A stretch of 64,000 nt of DNA from Marinobacterium rhizophilum DSM 18822 (GTDB lineage: Bacteria > Pseudomonadota > Gammaproteobacteria > Pseudomonadales > Balneatricaceae). The notes below the pieces were generated by a model, which saw nothing but the letters and a program-made list of their open reading frames with translations, was not told the DNA's origin and ran no database searches. The stretch is taken from positions 1-64,000 of the forward strand of contig NZ_KB899113.1 of NCBI RefSeq assembly GCF_000378045.1, read 5' to 3'. A program made the translations under genes and the position numbers. Shown here piece after piece: positions 21,143 to 30,257 of the stretch. How positions within the stretch are numbered: position 1 is the stretch's first letter; every line of letters begins with the position of its first letter.

Positions 21143-22399
21143 TTAGCGTTTCGCGTAGCCCGGCAAATTAAGCATGAAAGGCGGCTGGGCGACACAGTCG
21201 ATATTTTTGGCCCGCATCCGCAGGCAAACGGCGCCGACGTTGTTGCGGCTGTAGCCGATCAGCAGCGCCTTCCAGGAGGTACCGTTTTCCATATCCCGTT
21301 CCAGCAGCAGCGGACGCCCGCCGTCCAAAGCCCCGCCCAGCTGCGTCTTTACCGCTGCAATGGCGCGACGCGCCTGGGCCCGATCAGGATAGATTCCCAG
21401 CAGCAGGCCCCAACTTTCAATCGGCCAGACCACACGCGTATGCATTCGCCCCGCCGGCCCACCCTGCTCACAGCCACTGCGCCCCACCGTGCCCTGCACC
21501 GCAGCCAGCACTCCCTGCGGGCGCACCTCAAGCCGCACGGACTGCGCTACAGACACCGGCGCGGCGAACCCCGCATCGAGCAGCCGGCTCACCTGGGCAT
21601 CCCGCGCCGCCCGGCTGTTCGCACCCAGCACCACCGCAATCAGGCGCCGGCCGCCACGCGCGGCCGACGCGACGATATTGTACCCCGCCGCACAGGTGAA
21701 GCCGGTCTTCATGCCGTCTGCCCCCGGATAGCGCCCCAGCAGCCCGTTATGCGTGTGCAGTGTACGCCCCTGGTAACGGGTGAAACGGGTGGCAAAAAGG
21801 GCGTAATGCTGCGGGAAGTCCGTCAACAAGCGACGGGCCAGAATGGCCTGATCCCGCGCTGTCGTCACCTGCGCGTCATTGGGCAGACCACTGGCATTGG
21901 CATAATGGGTATCCACCATCCCAAGGGCAGCGGCACGCGCCGTCATTTTCACGGCAAACTGTGTTTCTGTGCCGGCCAGTGCCTCTGCCAGCACGACGGC
22001 GGCATCGTTGGATGACACTGTTGCCAGCGCCTCGACCGCCTGCGCCACCGTCAGCGTCGCGCCCTGTCGCAACCCCAGCCGCACCGCGGGCTGCGCCGCC
22101 GCTGCAGAGGACACCGGCAAGGGAGTATTCAGCGCCAGGCGCCCCTGATCCAGCGCCTCAAACACCAGGTAGAGCGTCATGAGCTTGGCAAGGGATGCGG
22201 GATACCAGCGCTGATCCGCGCCATCCTGATGAACAATGCTGCCGCTGGCCGCATCCACCACCAGCACCGGATTAGCCGCCACAACGGCCGGCATTGCAAC
22301 GCACCCCAGCAGCACAACAAGCGCGAATGCAACAGCATGACGCCGTACCGGGCAATAGCGGGAACGGGAATAATGGGTGGCTTTACAATGCAAACACAT
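21143..22399 (-). CDS. D-alanyl-D-alanine carboxypeptidase (PBP5/6-type, S11 family)
   Basis: Trims the terminal D-Ala from peptidoglycan stem peptides in the periplasm. An N-terminal hydrophobic signal (AVAFALVVLLGCVAMPAVVA) precedes the catalytic SxxK, seen as Ser69-Leu-Ala-Lys72 in WYPASLAKLMT. The second motif is SSND in LATVSSNDAAVVLAEALAG, and the third is KTG in DGMKTGFTCAAG. The C-terminal domain is longer and unlike the PBP5 beta domain; the final CVAQPPFMLN shows no amphipathic membrane anchor. I choose the ATG at 22399 because GGGGAGG lies 10 bases upstream; a GTG 8 codons earlier would bury it. Convergence or operon with neighbours is not apparent. Confidence 0.9.
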   Translation of the reverse strand: MCLHCKATHYSRSRYCPVRRHAVAFALVVLLGCVAMPAVVAANPVLVVDAASGSIVHQDGADQRWYPASLAKLMTLYLVFEALDQGRLALNTPLPVSSAAAAQPAVRLGLRQGATLTVAQAVEALATVSSNDAAVVLAEALAGTETQFAVKMTARAAALGMVDTHYANASGLPNDAQVTTARDQAILARRLLTDFPQHYALFATRFTRYQGRTLHTHNGLLGRYPGADGMKTGFTCAAGYNIVASAARGGRRLIAVVLGANSRAARDAQVSRLLDAGFAAPVSVAQSVRLEVRPQGVLAAVQGTVGRSGCEQGGPAGRMHTRVVWPIESWGLLLGIYPDRAQARRAIAAVKTQLGGALDGGRPLLLERDMENGTSWKALLIGYSRNNVGAVCLRMRAKNIDCVAQPPFMLNLPGYAKR

Positions 22400-22627
22400 G
22401 GCAGCTCGACCTCCCCTCAGCACTCCATGACAACGTGCGCCAACACCGGGCGCGCAGGGACAAGACCGCAGGAATTAATGATGCCTAACAGCATAGGTCA
22501 TGCTCAGGCAGTGCACAGTCAGGCCACACTGCTTGCTGCATTTTATGCGAATGCGCAGCGGCTTATGCGAATGCGCGGCGGCGCCTTACTCGCCGCGGCG
22601 CAGAGACTGCATAGGTTAACGAGGCAC

Positions 22628-23821
22628 TCAGATAGCTGCTCCGCCCCCTGTCAGCGACAGCATGACCGATTCATAGTCGGATTTGAGGTGACTCCATGCA
22701 AAGCGGCGCCTCAGCTGGGCTGGCAGGCCGCTGTCATCGACCATCGTATCCGCCCTCGCCTGCGCGAACATGACCCGGCGCGCCTGCCGCTCGATCAGGT
22801 CGGCGGCATGGCGCGCCTCCGCGGCAATATCTTCGCCGGCATCGGCGTAGAGACCCGACGGCGGCACGAACTCCGGATACACCAGCCGGTCCGGCAGCAC
22901 CGGCAGGCACCCTGCGGCCAGCGCTTCAAGCACAGCCAGACCCTGAAACTCATGCTCGGCAGTGGACAGCACCAGGTCGGCTGATCGCAGCCATGCCTGA
23001 TACTCAGACCGGGACGGCGCGAAACCAAACTGCGCGAGCCGGTGCGCAAACCGCGTGCCGATCTCGCCAAACTCCGCCGGCGTATGACGAAAACTCTGCC
23101 CCAGCAGGCACAGCCTGTAATCCATCTGCCGGTCTTCAAGTGCCTGCAAAATGGCGAGCAATCGGCGCGGCCCCTTGTCATATTCCCAGCGGGCCGACCA
23201 CAGAATACGCACCGGGCGCTGCCCGCTGCCCGGCGCTGCAGCACCTTGCTGCCAGCGGGGATCGAAGCATTCATCACCCTGAACGGCAGGCGCAAAACAG
23301 CTGTCAGCCAGCGGCACCGGCAATACAGAGGAGCGCTCAGTCAACAGCGGCACGATGCCGGGCGGCACGTGATCCGGCAATTTTTTAAGCAGCGCGGCGC
23401 AACCTGCCAGGAAACTGTCCCGGTTGTAGGCCGAATTGAACAGTACATGGTCAGCCGCGAGCGCTGTATAGATATTGAGAATCTTGGGCTCAACCGCCTT
23501 GAAGGCGCGGTCAGACTCGGGATAGGCAAACTGGTTTTCGTGGAAATACACCAGGGCCGGAACCTGGGCCAGCGCCGGCACCAGCCCGCGCAATGCCGAC
23601 AGATCCGTCATGGAGGTTGCCAGCACCAGATCATAGGCGCGCAGCAGGGTTTCGCGCTCGCCCAGGGCCCAGCTAAGACTGTTGCCCCGAATGCGCCAGG
23701 AAAAATACCGTGGCGCAAGGCGCAGCAGCGTCCATTCCCAGCCCGGGAACCCCTCCATCAGCTGGCGATACCAGTGCTGATGGCTGGCCGCATCGTAGGC
23801 CGATAACAGCAGAATACGCAC
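22628..23821 (-). CDS. glycosyltransferase resembling tRNA-queuosine mannosyltransferase (GTDC1/DUF3524)
   Basis: A 397-residue GT-B glycosyltransferase. The N-terminus MRILLLSAYDAASHQHWYRQ, followed by WTLLRLAPRYFSWRIRGNSL, and YFHENQFAYP are the marks of the DUF3524/GTDC1 group, the animal member of which mannosylates queuosine in tRNA-Asp. The C-terminal half has the usual nucleotide-sugar site (RILWSARWEYDKGP, then LSTAEHEFQGLAVLEALAAG). There is no signal or membrane helix, so it acts in the cytosol, which fits a tRNA substrate. It starts 6 bases after the stop of the yciA-like gene on the same strand, so the two form an operon. The tRNA target in bacteria is inference. Confidence 0.82.
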   Translation of the reverse strand: MRILLLSAYDAASHQHWYRQLMEGFPGWEWTLLRLAPRYFSWRIRGNSLSWALGERETLLRAYDLVLATSMTDLSALRGLVPALAQVPALVYFHENQFAYPESDRAFKAVEPKILNIYTALAADHVLFNSAYNRDSFLAGCAALLKKLPDHVPPGIVPLLTERSSVLPVPLADSCFAPAVQGDECFDPRWQQGAAAPGSGQRPVRILWSARWEYDKGPRRLLAILQALEDRQMDYRLCLLGQSFRHTPAEFGEIGTRFAHRLAQFGFAPSRSEYQAWLRSADLVLSTAEHEFQGLAVLEALAAGCLPVLPDRLVYPEFVPPSGLYADAGEDIAAEARHAADLIERQARRVMFAQARADTMVDDSGLPAQLRRRFAWSHLKSDYESVMLSLTGGGAAI

Positions 23822-23826
23822 GCAGA

Positions 23827-24231
23827 TCAGTCGCGCGGAATCCGGCGCTTGACGCCGTTTTCGTCAATGGCCACGTAGGTGAACACCGCTTCGGTGACTT
23901 TGGAATGTGGACGGCTGCCCTTTTCGCGACTCATACGCGGACGTACCCAGACTTCAAGATGCAATGCCAACGAGGTGTTTCCCTGGCGTTTCATCTCGCC
24001 ATAGCAACACACCACATCACCCATCTGCACCGGGCTGATGAATTTCATTGAATCCACCGCCACTGTAACGACGGCACCCGCTGTAATCTGCTGGGCCAGA
24101 ATGCCACCGGCAATGTCCATCTGCGACATGATCCAGCCGCCAAATATATCGCCGTTGGTATTGGTATCGGCAGGCATGGCCAGCGTACGCAGCAAAAGAT
24201 CGCCGCTGGGTTCTTGGGTACTGTCCGTCAC
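23827..24231 (-). CDS. acyl-CoA thioesterase, YciA-like hotdog protein
   Basis: A 134-residue hotdog-fold thioesterase that hydrolyses acyl-CoA esters. LLLRTLAMPADTNTNGDIFG, with the GGWIMSQMD helix next, is the YciA signature, including the catalytic Asp, and VCCYGE and KVTEAVFTYVAID follow. I place the start at a GTG at 24231 (VTDSTQEPSG) because AGGAG lies 6 bases before it and homologues begin there; the longer open frame reads through the deaD promoter region. It is divergent from deaD and directly upstream of the glycosyltransferase gene. Confidence 0.9.
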   Translation of the reverse strand: MTDSTQEPSGDLLLRTLAMPADTNTNGDIFGGWIMSQMDIAGGILAQQITAGAVVTVAVDSMKFISPVQMGDVVCCYGEMKRQGNTSLALHLEVWVRPRMSREKGSRPHSKVTEAVFTYVAIDENGVKRRIPRD

Positions 24232-24435
24232 CTGTGACTCCTGTGAATAATTTGATAAAAATCTGAACAAGCTCAGTAGTATACGTCTACAACCCCTCAG
24301 CGTCCCGCCTTCACGCGATGCCAGGCACTTCAGTGATAGACTTGTAATCCCCATTTTTGTATAATATGCGACCTTTTCCCCCATCCAGATTCTGTGCCAG
24401 CGGCATGGGGTCTCAGTTTCAAGGTACTTCAATCC

Positions 24436-26226
24436 ATGTCAGATGCTGGTGAACAGCTCTCCTTTACCTCTCTCGGTCTCTCCGAACCGGTGCTCAAGGC
24501 ACTGACCGACGTCGGTTACGAAATTCCATCTCCGATTCAAGCGGCTAGTATTCCGCACCTGCTCGCCGGCAGAGATCTGCTTGGTATGGCTCAGACCGGC
24601 ACCGGTAAAACCGCTGCCTTTGCATTGCCACTTCTGTCCGGGCTGGACACTACGCGTCGCGAGCCGCAAATGCTGGTGCTGGCACCTACGCGTGAACTGG
24701 CAATCCAGGTTGCCGAAGCCTGCCAGTCGTACGCCAAACACATGCCGGATTTCCACGTACTGCCGATTTACGGCGGCCAGGCTTACGACACCCAGCTGCG
24801 CCAGCTCAAGCGCGGCGCCCAGGTCATCGTCGGCACACCGGGTCGCGTGATGGACCACCTGCGTCGTGGTTCGCTGAAACTCGACACCCTCTCCGCCATG
24901 GTGCTGGACGAGGCAGACGAAATGCTGCGCATGGGCTTCATCGACGATGTCGAATGGATCCTCGAGCACACGCCGAAAACGCGCCAGATCGCACTGTTCT
25001 CGGCCACCATGCCGCCGCAGATCAAGCGCGTTGCGCAGAAATACCTGAACAACCCGGAAGAAGTCCGGATTGTCAGCAAGACGTCGACAGCGCCCACGAT
25101 CACGCAGAAATACCTGCGCGTCAGCGGACACCACAAGCTCGAAGCCCTGACCCGCATCCTCGAAATCGAATCCTTCGAGGCCATGCTGATCTTCGTGCGC
25201 ACCAAATCTGCCACCGAAGAGCTGGCGAGCAAGCTGTCTGCCCGCGGCTACGCCGCCGAGGCACTCAACGGCGATATCTCCCAGCAACAGCGCGAACGCA
25301 TCGTTGAACGCATCAAGAATGGCAAGATCGACATTCTGGTGGGTACTGATGTTGTGGCCCGCGGCCTGGATGTTGAACGTATCAGCCATGTACTGAACTA
25401 CGACATTCCCTACGACACCGAGTCCTACGTTCACCGTATTGGCCGTACTGGCCGCGCCGGGCGCAAGGGTGAGGCGATCCTGTTCGTGGCACCGCGCGAA
25501 ACCCGCATGCTGTACGCCATTGAAAAGGCAACGCGCCAGCCGCTCGAACGTATCGAGCTCCCGAGCGTCGGCGTGATCAACGAGAAACGTGTCGAACGCT
25601 TCATGCAGCGCATCAGCGACACGCTGGATAATGGTGAAATATCCACCTATCTGGACCTGCTGACCGACTACCAGAAAGAGCACGATACCGATCCCATGCA
25701 GATCGCTGCGGCGCTGGCGCTGCTGGCCCAGGGTGAAACACCGCTGCTGCTGGACGAGCGTGAAATTCCGCAGCCGCGCGAGTACAAGGACGAACAGCCA
25801 CGCGAGCGCCGCGGACCGATCAATGTGAATCCTAACGCCCGCCCGCTGAAGGATCACCCGGAAATCGAAATGCAGCGTTTCGTGGTCATGGTTGGCCGCA
25901 GCCACGGCGTGATGCCGAAAAACATCGTCGGCGCCATCGCCAACGAAGCCAACATGGCCGCCAACCTGATCGGCCAGATCGATCTGTTCGACGACTACAG
26001 CACCGTTGATCTTCCGGCCGGCATGCCCGCCAAGGTCATGCAGGTTCTGAAGAAAGCCTTCGTATGCGGTCAGCGCCTGAACATCCATCCGGCCGGCGAA
26101 CAGCCCGATACGGATCGTGGTGCGCCGTCACGCGCAGCGCGTCGTCCCGGCAAGGGCGCACCCAACAAGGGTCGCGGCAAGCCCCGCGAAGGTGCAGCAC
26201 CGAACCGTCGTCCGGCGCAGAAGTAA
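24436..26226 (+). CDS. deaD: DEAD-box RNA helicase, DeaD/CsdA type
   Basis: A 596-residue ATP-dependent RNA helicase, involved in ribosome assembly and RNA turnover, often at low temperature. Motifs: Q motif with FTSLGLSEPVLKALTDVGYE, Walker A AQTGTGKT, DEAD in VLDEADEMLRMGF, SATMP and HRIGRTGRAGR. A C-terminal DbpA-type RNA-binding domain (MQRFVVMVGRSHGVMPKNIV) and a basic Arg/Pro-rich tail complete the CsdA layout. The ATG at 24436 follows AAGG and gives the family N-terminus MSDAGEQLSF. It is monocistronic and ends 100 bases before a strong terminator. Confidence 0.95.
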   Translation: MSDAGEQLSFTSLGLSEPVLKALTDVGYEIPSPIQAASIPHLLAGRDLLGMAQTGTGKTAAFALPLLSGLDTTRREPQMLVLAPTRELAIQVAEACQSYAKHMPDFHVLPIYGGQAYDTQLRQLKRGAQVIVGTPGRVMDHLRRGSLKLDTLSAMVLDEADEMLRMGFIDDVEWILEHTPKTRQIALFSATMPPQIKRVAQKYLNNPEEVRIVSKTSTAPTITQKYLRVSGHHKLEALTRILEIESFEAMLIFVRTKSATEELASKLSARGYAAEALNGDISQQQRERIVERIKNGKIDILVGTDVVARGLDVERISHVLNYDIPYDTESYVHRIGRTGRAGRKGEAILFVAPRETRMLYAIEKATRQPLERIELPSVGVINEKRVERFMQRISDTLDNGEISTYLDLLTDYQKEHDTDPMQIAAALALLAQGETPLLLDEREIPQPREYKDEQPRERRGPINVNPNARPLKDHPEIEMQRFVVMVGRSHGVMPKNIVGAIANEANMAANLIGQIDLFDDYSTVDLPAGMPAKVMQVLKKAFVCGQRLNIHPAGEQPDTDRGAPSRAARRPGKGAPNKGRGKPREGAAPNRRPAQK

Positions 26227-26326
26227 CAGCGACTGCAAACCGCCCCACGTGGCTACGGCCGCGTGGCTACGGCCACGCGGGTAACAGGCAAAAGCCTCCC
26301 GGGGACGCGCCTGTAGCGATGACACG

Positions 26327-26366
26327 AAAAAGCCCGCGACCGGCAACCCGGTCGCGGGCTTTTTTA
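26327..26366 (+). terminator. intrinsic terminator of deaD
   Basis: AAAAAGCCCGCGACCGG / CCGGTCGCGGGCTTTTTT with a CAAC-type loop: a 13-bp GC-rich stem followed by six T residues. The A-run on the other side makes it usable in both directions. Confidence 0.95.
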
Positions 26367-26476
26367 TATCAGGCTATTTATATCAAACGGCTCATAATCA
26401 GAGCCACATCAGCCCCTGATGACAAACACGCCACGCACTTTGCTCGTCCAGACAACCGAAGACAGCACTGGGTGGC

Positions 26477-27559
26477 TCAGGCGTTGCGGTATTCCAGCGC
26501 CACCCGGCGCGTCAGGCAGGTCAGCAGCGTATAGGGAATGGTGCCGCAGAACTGCGCCACTTCCGATACCGGCAGCTGATGCCCCCAGAGCTCAACCGTA
26601 TCGCCAATTTTGGCGCCCGGAATATCGGTAATATCAATCGTCATCATATCCATGGAAACACGCCCGGCAGTGACAGTGCGCTGACCATTGACCACCACCG
26701 GCGTACCGCTCACCGCATGACGCGGATAACCATCGCCGTAACCCATGGCAATGGTGGCAATGCGACTCGGACGCTGACAGACAAAACTGGCGCCATAGCC
26801 CACCGCATCACCCGCCTCCAGCTCGTGAATCGCGATAATCTCGGTTGTCAGGGTCATCGCAGGCTGCAGCTTCGCTGCCTCTTCCTGCGCCACCTCAAAG
26901 GGCGTCGCGCCCCACAGCATCAGGCCGGGACGCAGCCAGTCACGCCGCGCCTGCGGCCAGGCCAGGGTGGCCGGCGAGTTGGCCAGACTGTGGGGGGCAT
27001 CAATGCCTTCCACCGCCTGGTCAAATTCGGCCAGCTGACGCTGCGTGGTATCCTGCGCCAGATTATCGGCACAGGCAAAATGACTCATCAAGGTGATTTC
27101 CGCGACCTGCGGCAGCGCACGCAAGCGGGTGTACGCCGCATGGAAATTGCGCGGCTCAAACCCCAAGCGGTGCATGCCTGAATCCATCTTCAACCAGACA
27201 TTGACCGGCACGGGCAGATCGGCCGCCGCCAGCGCATCAATCTGGTGCTCGCTATGCACCACCGTCCAGAGACCGTTGCGTGAGATATAGTCCAGCTCAT
27301 CGGCTTCGAAAAAACCTTCGAGCAACACAATCGGCTGCTCGATACCGGCGTCGCGCAACTCCATCGCCTCTTCAATACAGGCGACACCGAAGGCATCCGC
27401 CTCGCCTGCCAGCGCCCTGGCTACAACCACGGCACCATGCCCGTAAGCATTGGCCTTGATAATGGCCGCCGCACGCGCATTGGGTGCGAGCGCGCGCGCC
27501 AGGCGATAATTGTGACGGATGGCGGCCAGATCGATCGTGGCCTTTGCTGGACGACTCAT
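26477..27559 (-). CDS. alr: alanine racemase
   Basis: A 360-residue PLP racemase converting L-Ala and D-Ala. The PLP lysine is Lys35 in AAIIKANAYGHGA. The second catalytic residue is the tyrosine of DAVGYGASFVC. SGMHRLGFEP and ATIAMGYGDGYPR are also typical. I start at the second in-frame ATG (27559), six bases after GGAGGA; an ATG two codons earlier touches that ribosome site. It is the last gene of dadA-ridA-alr, so it is probably the catabolic isozyme (DadX role), feeding D-alanine to DadA. Confidence 0.95.
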   Translation of the reverse strand: MSRPAKATIDLAAIRHNYRLARALAPNARAAAIIKANAYGHGAVVVARALAGEADAFGVACIEEAMELRDAGIEQPIVLLEGFFEADELDYISRNGLWTVVHSEHQIDALAAADLPVPVNVWLKMDSGMHRLGFEPRNFHAAYTRLRALPQVAEITLMSHFACADNLAQDTTQRQLAEFDQAVEGIDAPHSLANSPATLAWPQARRDWLRPGLMLWGATPFEVAQEEAAKLQPAMTLTTEIIAIHELEAGDAVGYGASFVCQRPSRIATIAMGYGDGYPRHAVSGTPVVVNGQRTVTAGRVSMDMMTIDITDIPGAKIGDTVELWGHQLPVSEVAQFCGTIPYTLLTCLTRRVALEYRNA

Positions 27560-27630
27560 ACTCATTCCTCCGAATGCCGATTACGCTGCGAACAACCGGG
27601 GCCAGCTAGCGCCGGACCCGGCGGCGGGAT

Positions 27631-28020
27631 TTACTCGCCGGTGACCATGATCGCTTCAACTTCGATGTCCACAGCCTTGGGCAGCTGCTTCACCGCGTAA
27701 GCCGCGCGCGCGGGATACGGTGCAGAGAAGTAGCGGGACATTACTTCGTTTACCTGGGCAAAGTTGGCCAGATCCGACAGCAGGATGGTCAGCTTGACAC
27801 AGTGATCCAGGGATCCACCGGCTTCTTCGGCGATCGCCTTGAGGTTTTCAAATACGCGTACGGCCTGAGCCTCGAAGGAGTCGCCAACCACTTCCATGGT
27901 CGCAGGGTCCAGCGGAATCTGCCCGGAGATATAGACGGTGTTACCCACCTTGACAGCCTGGGAGTAAGTGCCGATCGCTGCAGGGGCTTTTTCGGTATTG
28001 ATGATGCTACGGTTAGCCAT
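27631..28020 (-). CDS. ridA: RidA-family enamine/imine deaminase
   Basis: A 129-residue YjgF/RidA protein that hydrolyses reactive 2-aminoacrylate and related imines. Family signatures are [29 protein letters not shown] and [20 protein letters not shown]; the Arg of YPARAAY is the substrate-carboxylate ligand. It lies between dadA and alr on the same strand, 71 bases before alr. DadA makes imino acids as intermediates, so the position fits removal of reactive imines. A 240-base leader with two hairpins separates it from dadA. Confidence 0.96.
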   Translation of the reverse strand: MANRSIINTEKAPAAIGTYSQAVKVGNTVYISGQIPLDPATMEVVGDSFEAQAVRVFENLKAIAEEAGGSLDHCVKLTILLSDLANFAQVNEVMSRYFSAPYPARAAYAVKQLPKAVDIEVEAIMVTGE

Positions 28021-28091
28021 GTCGCTTCCTTGGTACTGATTTATGATTCACTGTGATTGCAATGGCGCTGGCGTACAGGTACCCAGCGGGC

Positions 28092-28207
28092 CACTTAGGA
28101 TTGAAGCCCCGGCGGAGGAGTCCGTGACTGCAATCCTAAGTGTCCTAGATTCGGCGCCAAAAGTCAGCGACCAGTTGCTGCGCCCTTGCGACAAGGCGCG
28201 CAGCAAC
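28092..28207. other. two inverted repeats in the dadA-ridA spacer
   Basis: CACTTAGGATTG (28092-28103) and CAATCCTAAGTG (28131-28142) form a perfect 12-bp stem. GTTGCTGCGCC (28174-28184) and GGCGCGCAGCAAC (28195-28207) form a second. They could be processing or attenuation hairpins that set the dadA to ridA-alr mRNA ratio. Neither has a T-run. Confidence 0.7.
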
Positions 28208-28259
28208 CGCAGTGCGAATGTCGCCAGAACGGCAATTTCGCGCTCAACGCTGCCAGCGA

Positions 28260-29528
28260 TCAGCCGGCGTAGGCGAAGGGATAACGGTCAATCCCCAGAC
28301 CCACTGGATCGATGTCGGTCTCGTGACCGCTCATCAGATCGGAGACAAACTTGGCCGAGCCCAGCGACATGGTCCAGCCCAGGGTGCCATGGCCGGTATT
28401 GAGGTACAGGCTCGGGTAGCGTGTTGCCCCCAGAACCGGCGTACCGTCCGGCGTCATGGGACGCAGGCCGGTCCAGAACTCAGCCTGATCCATATCACCG
28501 CCACCGCCGAACAGGTCGGAGACCACGAAGTTGACATTGGCACGGCGCTTCTCCGGCATCGACAGGTCGTAACCGGCAAGCTCTGCACTGCCGCCGACAC
28601 GAATGCGATCGTTAAAGCGGGTCACTGCAACCTTGTAGGTCTCATCCATGACGGTAGACACCGGCGCGCGGCTTTCATCGATAATCGGCAGTGTCAGTGA
28701 GTAGCCCTTGACCGGATAGATGGGCACACGCATGTCGATCTGCTTGAGCAACATGGGGCTGTAGCTGCCCATGCAGACCAGGTAGCGGTCAGCCTTCATC
28801 ACGCCGGCAGCGGTTTTCACACCGACGACATCCCCCTTCTCCATGACCAGGCCGTCAATCTGGGTGTTGTACATGAACTTGACGCCCAGCTCTTCACAGC
28901 GCTCAGCCAGCGCCTGGGTGAACTTGAAGCAGTCACCGGTCTCATCGCCCGGCAGCTGCAAACCGCCGACAATCTTGTCCTGCACATACTGCAGCGCGGG
29001 CTCCTTGGAGACACAGCCCTGACGATCCAGTACGGAGAAAGGCACACCCAGCTCGCGCAGAACCTGGATATCCTTGGCAGAACCATCAACCTGCTTCTGC
29101 GTACGGAACAGCTGCAGGGTGCCGCCGGTGCGGTGTTCGTAGTCGATGTCGATGGTCTCACGCAGTGCCTTGAGGCAGTCGCGACTATACTCGGCGATGC
29201 GCACCATGCGACCCTTGTTGACCTGGTACTTGCCTTCAGTGCAGTTGGCGAGCATTTTGCTCATCCACCCGTAGAACTGAGAATCCAGCGTCGGCTTGAT
29301 CATCAGCGGCGACAGATCCTGCATCAGCCACTTGACCGCCTTGAAGGGCACGCCAGGCGCCGCCCAGGGTGCCGAATAACCCGGTGAAACCTGCCCGGCA
29401 TTGCCGTAGCTGGTTTCCATGGCCGCTGCAGACTGGCGGTCAATGACCGTGACTTCATGCCCCGCATTGGCGAGATACCAGGCGCTGGTAACGCCGACAA
29501 CACCACTACCGAGAACGACTACACGCAT
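28260..29528 (-). CDS. dadA: D-amino-acid dehydrogenase
   Basis: A 422-residue FAD enzyme on the inner face of the membrane that oxidises D-alanine and other D-amino acids to 2-oxo acids and passes electrons to quinone. The dinucleotide fold opens the protein: [20 protein letters not shown], then [20 protein letters not shown], which is diagnostic of Dad[10 protein letters not shown] and [16 protein letters not shown] are further family blocks, and [14 protein letters not shown] closes the FAD site. It heads dadA-ridA-alr and diverges from the Lrp-type gene at 29668. Confidence 0.96.
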   Translation of the reverse strand: MRVVVLGSGVVGVTSAWYLANAGHEVTVIDRQSAAAMETSYGNAGQVSPGYSAPWAAPGVPFKAVKWLMQDLSPLMIKPTLDSQFYGWMSKMLANCTEGKYQVNKGRMVRIAEYSRDCLKALRETIDIDYEHRTGGTLQLFRTQKQVDGSAKDIQVLRELGVPFSVLDRQGCVSKEPALQYVQDKIVGGLQLPGDETGDCFKFTQALAERCEELGVKFMYNTQIDGLVMEKGDVVGVKTAAGVMKADRYLVCMGSYSPMLLKQIDMRVPIYPVKGYSLTLPIIDESRAPVSTVMDETYKVAVTRFNDRIRVGGSAELAGYDLSMPEKRRANVNFVVSDLFGGGGDMDQAEFWTGLRPMTPDGTPVLGATRYPSLYLNTGHGTLGWTMSLGSAKFVSDLMSGHETDIDPVGLGIDRYPFAYAG

Positions 29529-29667
29529 GTGACTACCCTCTGCTTATTTTTAAATCTGTTACAAGAATATGTATTGGAGTATAGGGATAATTTGTCAGAA
29601 TTTTTTTGCGTTTTTGTTGTTTATACGGATAATAATCTGCCTATAAATATAATTACCGGAAATAATT
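29529..29667. promoter_or_regulatory. AT-rich divergent dadA/lrp-type promoter region
   Basis: A 139-base, strongly AT-rich spacer, for example TTTTTAAATCTGTTACAAGA and GGATAATAATCTGCC. Lrp-type proteins bind degenerate AT-rich DNA, so the region is a likely Lrp target controlling dadA and the regulator itself. No single palindrome stands out. Confidence 0.5.
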
Positions 29668-30180
29668 ATGGAAACCATCGGCAGTGCTCACAAAAAGCGC
29701 AAACTTGACCGTATAGACATGAATATCCTGCGTACCCTGCAGTTTGAAGGTCGCATTTCCTATACGGAACTGGCCGATCGGGTCGGGCTCTCCACGACCC
29801 CCTGCATGGAACGGGTTAAACGACTGGAAAAGGACGGCTATATCGAGGGCTACTACGCCCGGGTCAATCCCGCGGCGCTGGGCTACAGCATGCTGGTTTT
29901 TGTCGAGATCGCCCTGTCTTACCAGTCACCCGACGCATTCGACAGCTTCAACAAGGCGGTAGCACAGCTGCCCTACATCATGGAGTGCCACCTGGTGTCC
30001 GGCGACTCGGACTACCTGCTCAAGGCACGTATCCGCGACATGACCGAATACCGTGAACTGCTGGGAGAGATGCTGCTTACACTGCCGGGCGTCAAAAACT
30101 CAAAGAGCTATATCGTGATGGAAGAAGTGAAGGAGTCACTGGCGCTGCCCATCGATATCACCAAGCCGCGTACCTATTAA
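29668..30180 (+). CDS. Lrp/AsnC-family transcriptional regulator
   Basis: A 170-residue leucine-responsive-type regulator. Residues about 13-60 form the helix-turn-helix (LDRIDMNILRTLQFEGRISY, then ADRVGLSTTPCMERVKRLEK); the RAM ligand/oligomer domain follows (LVFVEIAL, then IMECHLVSGDSDYLLKARI). The N-terminal helix-turn-helix and PGVKNSKSYIVMEEVK near the end match Lrp/BkdR/DadR proteins. Its divergence from dadA points to L-/D-alanine-responsive control of the dad operon; the ligand is inference. Confidence 0.92.
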   Translation: METIGSAHKKRKLDRIDMNILRTLQFEGRISYTELADRVGLSTTPCMERVKRLEKDGYIEGYYARVNPAALGYSMLVFVEIALSYQSPDAFDSFNKAVAQLPYIMECHLVSGDSDYLLKARIRDMTEYRELLGEMLLTLPGVKNSKSYIVMEEVKESLALPIDITKPRTY

Positions 30181-30257
30181 AGGCACCGATCAGGTAAAGG
30201 CACCCATTAGCGGCAGGATACAGACACTGGGACAGAAGCGAACCCGTGCATTCGGCC

